In this document: positions 35,640-46,393 of the stretch, one piece after another | Layout of the letters: each line of letters begins with the position of its first letter | Numbering within the stretch: the first letter of the stretch is position 1 | NCBI RefSeq assembly: GCF_032854445.1 | Contig: NC_088306.1 | Span: forward strand, 20,989,764 to 21,053,763 | Direction: 5' to 3' | Source of the DNA: Liolophura sinensis | Lineage: Eukaryota; Mollusca; Polyplacophora; Chitonida; Chitonidae | DNA: 64,000 nt | Notes under the pieces: generated by a model | What the model saw: the letters and a program-made list of their open reading frames with translations, nothing else | The model's database searches: none | Told to the model about the DNA's origin: nothing | Position numbers and translations under genes: made by a program

Positions 35640-37125
35640 TTACCTGACAAACCTCCGCTCAGCATTGGTTACCTGATAAACCACCACCCATCACCATGTA
35701 ACTGTCAAACCAACGCCCATCATCAGGCACTTGGCAAATCACTGCCCATCACCAGGTACCTGACAAACCTCCGCTCATCACCAGGTACCTGACAAACCAC
35801 CGTTCATCACCAGGTACTTGACAAACCACAGCTCATCACCAGGTACCTGACCACCCTCTGCTCATCACCAGGTATCTGACAAACCACCGTCCATCACCAG
35901 GTACCTGACAAACCACCACTCATAATCAGGTGTCTGACAAACCTCTGCTCATTAACAGGTACCTGACAAATCACTGCCCATCACCAGGTATTTGACAAAC
36001 CACCACCCATCGCCAGGTATCTGGCAAACCACTGTCTCTAACCAGGTATTTCACAAACCACCGCCCATCACCAGGTACTTGACAAATCACCGTCAATCAC
36101 CAGCTACCTGACAAACCTCCGCTCACCACCAGTTACCTGCAAAGCAGCGTGCATCACCAGGTACCTGACAAACCACAGCTCATCACCAGGTATCTGGCAA
36201 ACCTCCGCTCATTAGCAGGTACCTGACAACCTCTGCTCATCAACAGGTACTTGGCAAATCAGCTCCCATTAGCTGGTACCTGACAAACCACCACCCATAA
36301 CCATGTACCTGACAAACCAACGCCCATCCCCAGGTACCTAACAAGCCAACACCCATTACCGGGTACCTGACACACCACCACTAATCACCAGTTACCTGAG
36401 AAGCCACCGCTCCCCACTAGGCACCTGTCAAACCACCATCTATCACCAGGTACCTAACAAACCACCGCCCATTACCATGTAAATGACAAACCACCGCCCA
36501 TCATCAGCAACCGGGCAAACCACCGTCCATCACCAGGTACCTGACAAACCCCTGCTCATCAGTATGTACCTGGCAAACCTCCGCTCATCTCTATGCACCT
36601 GACAAACCTCCACTCATCACCAGGTATCTGACAAACTACCACCGATCATCAGGTATCTGACAAACCATCATCCACCACCATACACCTGACAAACCACCGC
36701 ACATCACCAGGTGCCTAACAAACGACCACCCATGCAGCTGACAAACTACCGCTATTCACTAGGTGCCTGACACTCCACCGTCCATCACCCCGCAATTCAC
36801 AAACCACCGTCCATCCGTAGGTACCTGACAAACCACCGCTCATCATCAGGTGACTGACAAAACTACCGCTCGTCACTAGGTACCTAACAAACCACCGTCC
36901 ATTACCAGGTACTAACAAACCACCACTGATCATCAGGTAGTTGACAAACCGTTTCATACAACATGTGCCTGACAACCACGTCAATCACCAGGTGCATGAC
37001 AAAACCACCGCTCATCACCAGGGACCTGACAAACCACCGTTCATCACCAGGTACCTGACACACCACTTCATATCACTATGTACCTGACAACTACCGTCCA
37101 TCACCAGGTAACGGACAAACCTGCC
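35640..37125. repeat. 29-bp minisatellite, about 50 copies
   Basis: Unit ACAAACCACCGCCCATCACC then AGGTACCTG, period 29 bp, diverged among copies. Most units contain the palindrome CAGGTACCTG (KpnI site, E2-box-like half-sites). The array lies in the candidate intron between the signal-anchor and CTLD exons. Confidence 0.93.
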
Positions 37126-37510
37126 TTTGAGGAAAAAACTCAAACCGATGCTTTTAAAACACCGTAGCACAAATTAATCAAACTTAGATTTAAACTTACA
37201 GTTTCAATACAAACATGGCATTTGTAGTTCAACTTAGATAACGCTATTTGTCGAATAAAAGGTAGGGATAGAATGAAATAACTGTAGTTTGAAGAATGAA
37301 CCCTAAGTGAAGCTACTCAAGTTCAAACACATAGGCTTTTATCACCACCTAGCAATTGGGAGTAGTCAAGCTGATTGTCAATATACGGCACGCATATTAC
37401 TTTACTTTTAGTTTAGTTATTTTTTAAAATGTGATGAGGAAATCAAACCTGGGCCTTTTTCACCATCTGTTACACAGGTACTATAATCCAACGTACGAAA
37501 ATGTTCTTAC

Positions 37511-37616
37511 CTGTCTTGACCTCTCGCTTGCTCTGAATGACCGGGCCGTCATTCTTCAACCAAATCAAAATATAGATCAGAAACACGGGGATAAATAGCA
37601 GGGAGTACTTTCTCAT
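37511..37616 (-). CDS. Signal-peptide/signal-anchor first exon
   Basis: ATG at 37616 opens M-R-K-Y-S-L-L-F-I-P-V-F-L-I-Y-I-L-I-W-L-K-N-D-G. This is a short basic start plus about 15 hydrophobic residues, as in a signal peptide or type II Golgi anchor. The frame runs 35 codons plus one base to the donor CAG|GTAAGA. Phase 1 fits the CTLD exon at 34854, giving K-T-D-V-C-P-K-G-W, which I take as the likely partner. It fits the GT54 exons A-C equally well (G|GN gives Gly), so a glycosyltransferase partner cannot be excluded. Confidence 0.6.
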
Positions 37617-38285
37617 TGCCGTCTCTTCCCTTCGCCTTTACGTCCTATTACCTGCGGTTACCGTAGGCATACTTCCGAAAAGAATCTATCTGATGTTAAC
37701 GTTACGCCACATAAGCAGTCTCCCAGGTATACAGTGACGAGTAAACCTGATATAGGCTTGATAGGGACACGTAATGCGCCGAGCGCAAATCCCAGCTGCT
37801 TTGTAGGTTGCTTATGGCTAGAGCCTTATAATTACATGCACGCTTTGTGTGAAGCAACAAGTTCCCGATAGCACGCCCTAGCAACGCCAAACTTATCTGC
37901 ACCATAGCGGAGTACATAGCATACAAAAGGCTATATTTACTATGCCAACGGAAAAAAGACACCCATTCAAAGTGATATAAAGAGGAAAGTTTTAGTTAGG
38001 ATCATACAGAGAAAAAAGGTTAAGATACATTTCAATTTGTATGAGGTCATGTATTCGAATCGAAATTTACCCCATTTTCAGAATAAATAGCAAAATAATT
38101 CACCGCAGAAGCCAGGATTCGACTGGTAGACTAAGCAATCCCGTGCCCTCGTCCCTTTGCATTGTTTACATGTATTATTAGATGTGACGACAACACAGCA
38201 AAATATAAGGTCTTATTTTTTGACCTTGAAACCCTGTTGCACAATTTATAGAGTTACTATAAATTTGTTACTATTATAGAGTTAG
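37617..38285. other. Upstream of the signal-anchor exon
   Basis: Would contain the promoter of the minus-strand CTLD/anchor gene. No clear TATA box or other element recognised. Confidence 0.35.
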
Positions 38286-38289
38286 TGAA

Positions 38290-38458
38290 AAGCTACGTGA
38301 AATTCTGCAGGTATCCCAAATGGTGTTAACAGATACGTTGAATTCTGCAGGGCGATGTATCAACACCATACACGTATCCCAATAGGTGATAACAGCTAAG
38401 CGAAATTCTGCAGCGAATGTATCAACATCATACACGTATCCCAATAGATGATTACATT
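38290..38458. repeat. Short tandem repeat (about 61 bp, 2-3 copies)
   Basis: Blocks around (G)AATTCTGCAG, ATGTATCAACA(C/T)CATACACG and TATCCCAATAG(G/A)TGAT recur. The first copy is shorter. Confidence 0.7.
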
Positions 38459-39027
38459 GCTCCCTATGAATGAAAGGGTTCAAGGCTCCAAGGTTGCTGT
38501 CATAGAATACGGGATATATAAAAGCCCGTGATTCACTAAAAATGGGAGGAAATTTTGGAGATGTATAGCTCGCGGCTGGCTGGTGCCCGTACCTTCCGTA
38601 TTAACACCATTCAACGTCTGAAATGCAGTCAGTTAAACTTTAATATTTAATGAAAACGACATTGTCATCGTGAGATCCTCTAGAGGATTCTCAGTCGACC
38701 GAGAAAAATAGAAGCTTGAAACAGAGTTATACCGGCGTCCATTTGTATACAGCAAGTTAACTCAGAACAGAAATCGAGATAACAACGCCGGGATGGGCCT
38801 GTTTGAATCTGTAAGTGTAACATTACATTTCCAGGTGGCATCGTAACATCACCAGCACAAGATCATTTTAGACGTACAGAACAGAGAGGAAAAACAGGGC
38901 AGTGATGACAGGGTGATAGCTGGCAAATGGCATTTAGCATTTCACGTAAATGGTGAAATACTGCCTTTTGTCAATTTGCCCAAAATATGAGAAAAAAAAT
39001 TGCATTTTTAAGTCGTATTTTGTATAT

Positions 39028-39165
39028 CTTAATTTATTTATTTGATAGCTGCTTTACGCCGTACTCAAGAATATTTCACTTATACGACGGGTGTCAGAAT
39101 TATGGTAGGAGGAAACCATGGAGAGCCCGGGGAAAACCCAACACCATCGGCAGTTTATATATCTT
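39028..39165 (-). repeat. SINE body fragment
   Basis: TTTATTTATTTGAT, then TACGCCGTACTCAAGAATAT core and GAATTATGGTAGGAGGAAACC. The tRNA head is absent. Confidence 0.75.
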
Positions 39166-40335
39166 TACAGACCCATCTGTTAATAACCCATCCGTCAATG
39201 GTCGGAAACTTCAAAAATGGCAACATCGATGAACAACATCTGGGAACGCAAAACTAGTGCTCCTCATTCGCTGTCAATCACAGGGTCGTTTTGACAGGTA
39301 TCACCGTTTACGCGTGAAGAGTGCACTCTACTCAATTTTACGACCGACCGCTTTAGGAACATAGTAACTTAAAATCATTTACAGGTCCCAAGAAGAAAGA
39401 TGAGAAGTTTATGTGGTATTTTTTTGTTAGGACACAGTCTAAGGTACATACTAAGAAATAAGAAAACTATCATTTCGTGTAACCCCAACAATCACAGGTC
39501 CGTATTCAGCCGTCGTGAAAGTCCCCAAGACCACCACGCCACAATCTGTTTGTCTGTTTCAATTCTTTGAGCCGCAAACAAACCCACAGCCATATGGAAT
39601 CGTGCCAGTGACCCCTTTAGTGCAGGGTAGGTAGGGATTCCAATAGTTGAGATATCCTGACAATGTTTCGGTCGATTTTCTCCTGATGATAACATCCTGG
39701 GCTAGAAGTTTTTGGTTTGAAGTGTAAAATTTAACTGTTAGAGGTAAATTCACTTTTCAGACCGACTAAATAAAAACACCTTTTTCTTTGATACTGTTGT
39801 GTGACAAATGTTAAAGAACTTGCTGATCATTGCTTATTTTATAATCATTGCTTATATCACATAAGTGTCAAAGACCCTGTAGTTGTAAAAACTTCACACT
39901 TAATTGTGAAAAACAAAATTAGCTCCAATATCATTTTTATTTTTTTAACAATTCAGTTGTATACCCTCAGAGCAAATGGTCGCTTCGAATACAGTCCACC
40001 GCAATCACAGATTCAAGATTTAAGCTTGTTGGCAATATACATCATATCCATGTCTAGTATTCCAGTCGGAAAGTATTGCAGCAAAAGGACACCGAACAAT
40101 ATTGAGCAAACTTCAACGAGAAGGTCTTTAAAAACTATATCTGAAACTATGGTAAATGGTACACGGTCATACGGTTTTAGTATTTTTCACGTTACAGAAA
40201 ATCTTATCAAGTACTTGAATTCTATGATGGGCTCTTTTCAAACATATTAATAATGTCAAATGACGGTTATGTGAAAATCTATATTTTATTTTCACATTGG
40301 GGAGAATTTTTGGACTTTTTAGATGATGAACCCAT
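39166..40335. other. 3' flank of the minus-strand GPCR; no recognised gene
   Basis: The longest frame (39801-40250, plus) has no family I recognise and a composition like translated AT-rich DNA. I leave it uncalled. Confidence 0.4.
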
Positions 40336-41412
40336 TTACTTTGACCGTGAAAGACATACACAAGCTCTGGTTATCCTTGAGCGGATCCGGCGACTTGTAG
40401 AAATGACGATCAGCGGATTAATGGCGGACTGTCCATAAGTGAAGAATCCACAAAACTCTGTCACCTCATCCGTTATGCACGTGCGACACAGTCCGTTTAC
40501 TGGCCATGCGATAAAATATGGCATCCAAAACACACAGAAAATCACGACCACGATAACAATCTTATAACTGGAGGCATTTCTCGAATGCCTCTTCTTCGAC
40601 ACCTGTTTTCTGCTCGCCATTATTTCTGACCCACACATCACATGACGACATGGCCTGGAATGATGCCCGATTGTGTCACTCACTGTTGAAATGTTACCTG
40701 GTATCTGTCGACCGTTAGCTGCTGATTTACGTGATAGGGAAATCCGTGTGTTCAGTGTCCATAGCAAAACGCTGTTCATTATAATCAGTGCAGTCAGAGG
40801 AATGCAGAATGCTATTGTCACTTGTATTGCCTCAAAAACATTAGCTCTAAAGATAAAGACAGGACAATTTGAGTCAAACGACTTCCTCTCGTTCAGCAGT
40901 ACTTTTAACAATGTGTAAGGTGTCCATAAGATAAAACCTCCTATCCACACACATACGCACATCCGGGTTATCTGGGTTGTTCGAAACTGAGAACGGTATT
41001 GAAGTGGAGCTGTCACACATCGGTACCGATCATAGCCCATGGCCAGAAAGAGCAACATGGACACAGAAGTCACCCCATAGTCGACAAGTTTCCACAAAAT
41101 GCAAACAGTCAGTCCGAACACTTGTTCTGCCCATAACGATCTCATCAGTCTAAAAGGCATAAGAACGACACCTACGAGTAAATCAGTGAACGCCATGGAG
41201 ACAGCGTAGGTAGTGAAGCCAGAAACTTTCGAACTGGGGTCTCTCCACAGGCAGACAATGACGATAAGATTAGCTGCAGTCGCCACGACAGAGACACAGA
41301 CAGTGTAAATGTGATGCCACACGGGAACCGAGAAATCAGTCTGAGCGACTCCAGGGAGGCTTGTGCTGCAGTTGGTGAAGTTGAAGGGAGTCATTGACAC
41401 AGCAGTCTCCAT
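40336..41412 (-). CDS. Rhodopsin-family GPCR, aminergic-like (paralogue 3)
   Basis: Single-exon receptor of 358 residues sharing the N-terminal Phe-Asn-Phe-Thr-Asn-Cys-Ser-Thr block. D111 (3.32) lies 18 residues before R129 of DRY, as expected. TM4 ends L-W-T-P-Y. TM6 has F-W-M-P-Y in place of C-W-L-P-Y, so W6.48 is kept but Cys6.47 is Phe. TM7 is Y-G-Q-S-A-I-N-P-L-I-V, again with Val at 7.53. The third intracellular loop is about 60 residues and ends S-K-K-R-H-S-R. The tail contains C-V-C near its end, a possible palmitoylation site. It is clearly diverged from the young array and belongs to an older part of the cluster. Ligand unknown. Confidence 0.93.
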   Translation of the reverse strand: METAVSMTPFNFTNCSTSLPGVAQTDFSVPVWHHIYTVCVSVVATAANLIVIVCLWRDPSSKVSGFTTYAVSMAFTDLLVGVVLMPFRLMRSLWAEQVFGLTVCILWKLVDYGVTSVSMLLFLAMGYDRYRCVTAPLQYRSQFRTTQITRMCVCVWIGGFILWTPYTLLKVLLNERKSFDSNCPVFIFRANVFEAIQVTIAFCIPLTALIIMNSVLLWTLNTRISLSRKSAANGRQIPGNISTVSDTIGHHSRPCRHVMCGSEIMASRKQVSKKRHSRNASSYKIVIVVVIFCVFWMPYFIAWPVNGLCRTCITDEVTEFCGFFTYGQSAINPLIVISTSRRIRSRITRACVCLSRSK

Positions 41413-42296
41413 GTTGCGTCTGTGCTAGGGACACAAAAGTGAATATTCGTTTCAGATTTCAAACCTTGTTCCGTTGTTACCAACCAATGTTGTTTTCTTT
41501 GTTGTTTGATGTTGATTAGTTCGGGCTCAAGTCATCCCATCCAGCTCTACTTCTTGTGTCTATCTATATCGATCTTGTCTCGCTAACAACACTAGTCACA
41601 TCAATAAAACAGCCCTTATACAGATAAATAAGAATTCAATCTCAAGCTGGAGTTCTGTGCTTGTGATCCAAAGGTCAGTACCCAGTCCACCGTATTAGCA
41701 ATTTTATCTTAAAATACTTTTCGTTGATGCCGATCTTAATTGTCCCGCAAGTAAATAAGAATTAAATCCTAAGCTGGACTTTTTAGAGCGGCCAAAGCAT
41801 CTACATCTCCAACATGTGCCATGGATACGAGGAAAATACCAACTCTACTACTGCGGTGATTTTAATGATGAAGTTTTAAGAAATACAGCAGGCTGGTTAA
41901 ACTTATCAACATTTAAGTTACTAAATTAAGTTAATTTATCGCCTCACACTCGGCATAAAGTTTGCTGTCACATTCACCATACAGGTGCTTTTAGTGACCA
42001 GATGCAAAGCATGTTACTTATCGCCATTAACTTGTTTAATCTGCCGTTACAGAAAAGTGTTAGGCACACACACGCTAAACGCCACTATTTTCACACAGGT
42101 GTCCCTTTATGCAGACGGAGGAAAAGTAAGGTATAATGCAACAAGTAAATATTAACGTTTCTGTCGATCAATGAAATATTACAGTACATCTAACATTACC
42201 CACAACACTACCGCCCTTCGTCTGGTGTTTCTGGTCAACCATTCTGATTCAGAGATGCTGAATCAACATTCTGATCCAAAGTGACCACAGCATTCA
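41413..42296 (-). other. 5' flank of GPCR paralogue 3
   Basis: Lacks the perfect X-box and TATA pair of the young array. No exon seen. Confidence 0.4.
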
Positions 42297-42489
42297 CACA
42301 GTCTAAGTGGCATAAGGACGATATAATCAAAATGTAAAGTATACAGACGAAAAAAGAGCAGAACAAAAGAGACACTGACCGTGTAAATCTGACGCCACAA
42401 GGGACCAGTGTGCAGTCTGGGCCACTTCAGAAAAGCTTGTACTAAATTTGGTGAAACTGAATGGAGCGATTAACACAACAAATGTCCAT
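42297..42489 (-). pseudogene. GPCR N-terminal remnant
   Basis: The complement from 42489 starts ATGGACATT, and then, after an indel, encodes A-P-F-S-F-T-K-F-S-T-S-F-S-E-V-A-Q-T and a TM1 start (x-I-Y-T-V-S-V-S). This matches the family opening with frameshifts. Near 42300-42325 a TM2-end match (V-L-M-P-L-R-L) follows after a large internal deletion. Nothing of TM3-TM7 remains. The sequence upstream of it (42.5-44.0 kb) matches the 5' flank of paralogue 4, so a whole unit was duplicated and then lost. Confidence 0.72.
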
Positions 42490-43340
42490 GGTGTATCTCT
42501 GTGGGTAGTTAAATATTTGAGGTGCGTTTTACAAGTTTTAGATTGTTCACGGGCTTTAACAAACCACTTGGTGTCCTAGAAACCAAATCTTCCGACCCAG
42601 TGCATGTCTTTTTATCCATTTCCGTTTCCTTTGTGTCTCAACCTCGCCTCTGTCTTTAAATCTTACCTATGTCCATTTGTAACATGCATGGGACATATAC
42701 AGGTCAATTATTAAACTGTTCACTATTCGACACGAAGCAAAGTTTTCCGGAATGACTTTGTTTAGCTGTGTTTCTTGTTTCTGCCTGCTGCTAGCATCGG
42801 TAACATCTATGCAGTCATCGGAGTTAAAGTGGTAAGTGAAACAGAACTCCTAAATAACCGATGCCGATGCCAGAAATTTGTCTTAATCTGTAAAACTGCC
42901 TTGAATGTGAGGCAGTGAAAGCTCATACACCCACTATACACAGCCTTGAATAAACACAGCATGTTAACTTATTCACTGATCGGTACAATTTTTCCACCTG
43001 TAATTTTAATGTCATAGTTAACACACTTTATGTAATGCTGGTCGAAGCGTGATATACAGTACAATACCTTCCGCCGTTAGCTTGTCACACCTCCGGCTGT
43101 ACAAGTGTTCCGTACACACAAGCTTCTCGATTCTGTCTGCATACAGAAGCTTATAATGGATCAACAAACATCAGCTAAATTAGCAAATAAAATGTTACGT
43201 CATGTGATAATCCATAAATCCAATGTTTAATTGTTCAGCGTTTACAGAATTTTACCTGTCAAGTAAGTCTTGACCTGACTTGTCACAGGCCATACGGGGT
43301 CAGCGGAAACAACTCTATAAAGTATGAATAAATGCTTAAG
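42490..43340 (-). repeat. Duplicated 5' flank (pairs with 47490-47950)
   Basis: Shared blocks in the same order include CTCCTAAATAAC, TGTGAGGCAGTGA, TTAGCTTGTCA and CACACAAGCTTC. They match the upstream region of paralogue 4. No exon. Confidence 0.75.
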
Positions 43341-43344
43341 ATTT

Positions 43345-43652
43345 AACGTCATACTTGACAATTTTTCAGTTATATGACGACGAGGATTAGGTGTGTGCAC
43401 ATATACGGTGTCTTCCTGTGGCAGGGCGAGTGCATGTCGCCGGTGCTGGCTCCACTGAAGTATCATGCCGAAGACACCACATTATAATGACACCGGGTCA
43501 ACCAGTCCTGTTCCCTTGCTCTAACATCCCAGTGCTAAGTGCCAATCAAAGTAGCAGCGAGTACCATTTTTGATGTATCACCCGTCCCGGGTTTGATCCC
43601 GGGTCTCCCGACTTCGAGGCGGGCCCTCTAGCCCTTGGGCAACCGAAGGCGT
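43345..43652 (-). mobile_element. tRNA-headed SINE, second family, nearly complete
   Basis: Minus orientation. The complement starts with a tRNA-like head (GGTTGCCCAAGGGCTAGAGG, then a GGGATCAAACCCGGGA B-box), continues through GGTGTCTTCGGCATGATAC and CCTGCCACAGGAAGACACC, and ends GTCGTCATATAACTGAAAAA with GACGTTAAATC. The head has anticodon-like and T-arm pairing but is not a stand-alone tRNA gene. Confidence 0.75.
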
Positions 43653-44047
43653 CTAAGCTTTAAAAAATACATAAGTGAAAAACAAGTCAACACTGAACTG
43701 TGTCCAGGTATATTTTAAAGCAATAAATTTCTCCATTGGAATATATATTTTCTAAAGAGTTTACACGTTACTTAGAGCTCATAATAGATCGTGCGCCCAA
43801 GGAAGTTTATCACAGATGATTTTACACAAAATTACTTTTTCAAAATGTTCAGTAGACAAATACAAAAGTTTTCTAAAGAAAATGACTTGACGCCACATTT
43901 CTTAAATGTGGTCCGAAAAGACCACTGTATTTTTTTCTATTTTAAATGCTTTTGATGTCACAGCGTGAACACTTACAGTTGTTATCCAACAGTGCTGGAG
44001 TCCTTTGTCGCTTCTGGTAGCATGTAGTCTATAAAGTTCATGGTCAT

Positions 44048-44073
44048 TGGGGGCGGGTGGGGGGGGGGGCACA
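44048..44073 (+). other. G-run, quadruplex-prone
   Basis: GGGGGCGGGTGGGGGGGGGG: four or more G-tracts with 1-base loops, which fits a very compact G-quadruplex. The rest of 43660-44220 has no gene. Confidence 0.5.
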
Positions 44074-44222
44074 AAAGATGGTAGGAATTATCCAGATTTC
44101 ACCCGGAGAATGTTAGAATGTTGATTGGGAAGAGAGAGCTGTCACAGGGGACAGAAAACATATATATTCAAACCTTACACTGAAGCGATGAGCTTCAAGC
44201 GTTTACAGGAGGGGTTGGTGCT

Positions 44223-44494
44223 TGTAGTGTAATGAAGGGGTGTCCGTGGCTCAGTTGGTTAGCGCGCTAGCGCAGCGTAATGACCCAGAAGCCTCTCACC
44301 AATGCGGTCGCTGTGAGTTCAAGTCCAGCTCATGCTGGCTTCCTCTCCGGTCTCTCAGCAACCTGCGGATGGTCGAGGGTTTCCCCCAGGCTCTGCCCGG
44401 TTTCCTCCCACAATAATGCTGGTCGCCGTCGTATAAGTGAAATATTCTCGAGTGCCGCGTAAAACACCAATCAAATGAATAAATGTAGTGTAAT
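44223..44494 (+). mobile_element. Full-length tRNA-headed SINE with 11-bp target-site duplication
   Basis: Flanked by TGTAGTGTAAT at 44223-44233 and 44484-44494. The head GTGGCTCAGTTGGTTAGCGC (A-box) and GAGTTCAAGTCC (B-box) is followed by the conserved body and a GGCGTAAAACACC-like end with an AATGAATAAA tail. This is the best reference copy of the family in the window. Confidence 0.9.
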
Positions 44495-46393
44495 CAATGT
44501 ACTTCAGGGACTTTGGTGCTTTGCGCAGCTCATTTGATAGCGTCCATTCCAGCCATAACTGTGCAGGTAGATGCGCTATATAAATTACACATGCGAATGT
44601 GTTAAATATTGTAAACTGGCCATTTCGATCATTTTAAACCCCTACAAGTCTAGTATTTATAAACACAAATCTTTCAGCTTTACAGCTTTAACAGTTTTTT
44701 GTCACGTGATCTGCAAATGTGGTGGAAATTGCGCATTTTTGCAATTTGATCTCAACTTGAAATAAAGGAAAGAATTAAGACGAGATTCATGACCAAGACG
44801 TCAAACTTCGTCGGGCAGCATACTTACAATATTCGTACATTCATCCTTGACATGAACACATTGTAAATGCATTATAAGGGATATAGATCTAAAAGGTACT
44901 AAACATAGTCAACCGTTATTTAGATAATTTTTCAAGCACCGTAAGTCCTGCATTTATTAAGAGACCTCAACAGTTTTCGGCACACATATAGTACAGACAA
45001 CCCTTTGCAATCAGCCATTTTCAGTTTGACAGCTATATCGGTTTTCAATCAACTGACTTATAAATATGGGTGAAGTTGCACTTTTTCGGACTTTAATCCC
45101 AATTGTCGACATAACTATGCATCACACAAAAAAAACGACCAGATTCGTGATCTAAACATCAAACTACGTCAGGCAGTCTACTTAAAATATTTAAATTGAA
45201 AATATTTTGCTCACGTGACAAATTCGGCAATTAGTGCACTTCAGCAGTTTTCAAGATATATAACTGACTTTCACAGGCTTCATTTGCATTAGCTTGGTCT
45301 TTCTTCATTCTAACTTTTAGCTCAATCGCATAAACCCTTCAAGAAAAAGAGATGTAAACGCCTTCTGCCCATGACAGTATGGTGCCAAAAGTAGGTCAGA
45401 CTGAAAATTCAAAATTATGGAAAAAAAAAATTCCGGGATGCATTTTAAAAGCGAACTGATTTCAACCTCATACTGTTAAATATTGTATGAAATAAATGTA
45501 AAGGACCACGAATGTAATAAACTGGACGCAGACTGCTATGACTGGTATTTTAGCGTCTATTAGTTTCATGAGAGTTGGGGAAAAAAGAGAAAAATGATTG
45601 TCAGGAAATAACTGTATTTGAACCTTAGACTGCTGGGGACAATGTTCAATGAAACTATGGTGAAAGCCAGCGGAAGGAAAATAAACAGTGCTCTCAGTGA
45701 CTGACACTGGCATCTCTATGAGCTACCTGGCTACCTGTTAGTTGTCCAATTGCCAAAATGCGTTTCTCATTTCGGCAAACTTGCCCACATACATATTTCA
45801 GAAAACCACAAGTAAACATCAGCTTTTCTCTTCTGACAGAGGATAAAACAGTTTTAACTCAGACAACAATTTCACAAATATTCCAAGTCAGCATGTTTAA
45901 ATGTATACAGCTGGGTGCTTTGTATGAAAATACAGCTATGCGTTTAGTCTCAACGATGTACAATGGTAAATTTGCGGAACAAACGGGATAATCGTGGTAA
46001 TTGCAAGACCGGTTACGTCCACGTGCATTGGGCTTGGACAACAAAGCTAAGAGAGTCTCTAGAGTACATAAGGGTGTAGCTATGGAAACACCGGCAAACA
46101 GATGTAAACCTTCAGGTTTCAGGAAACATTGAAGAAGAGGAATCAAGATTATTTTACTTTCCAGCCTATGAAGCTTAGTGTCCCAAAATGTAGGTTTTCA
46201 AACCAGAGAAATGTGTATGTAACATTAAATTCAAAGGTGGGGGTTTTTTGGTAGGGTTTACTTCTGCAAGGTGAACTCCTACCCTCAGCTCGTGTTATTG
46301 CACATTCAAATACAAATATAGGTGCAAACTTTTCTTTCAATTTAGGGGGTGAAAACCTTGAAACTGTTAGAGTTTTGTCCATATTTACATCGT
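44495..46393. other. Gene-poor stretch, 3' of GPCR paralogue 4
   Basis: AT-rich, with no recognisable exon. Minus-strand frames at 45859-46146 and 46149-46412 have no known motif and I do not call them. Confidence 0.4.

Noticed and set aside
39801-40250. 149-codon plus-strand ORF
   Set aside because: No motif, no splice context, AT-driven composition, antisense to the 3' region of a receptor gene.
43560-43652. Functional tRNA gene
   Set aside because: The A/B-box-like arrangement is the head of a SINE, without a complete acceptor stem and continuous with the SINE body.
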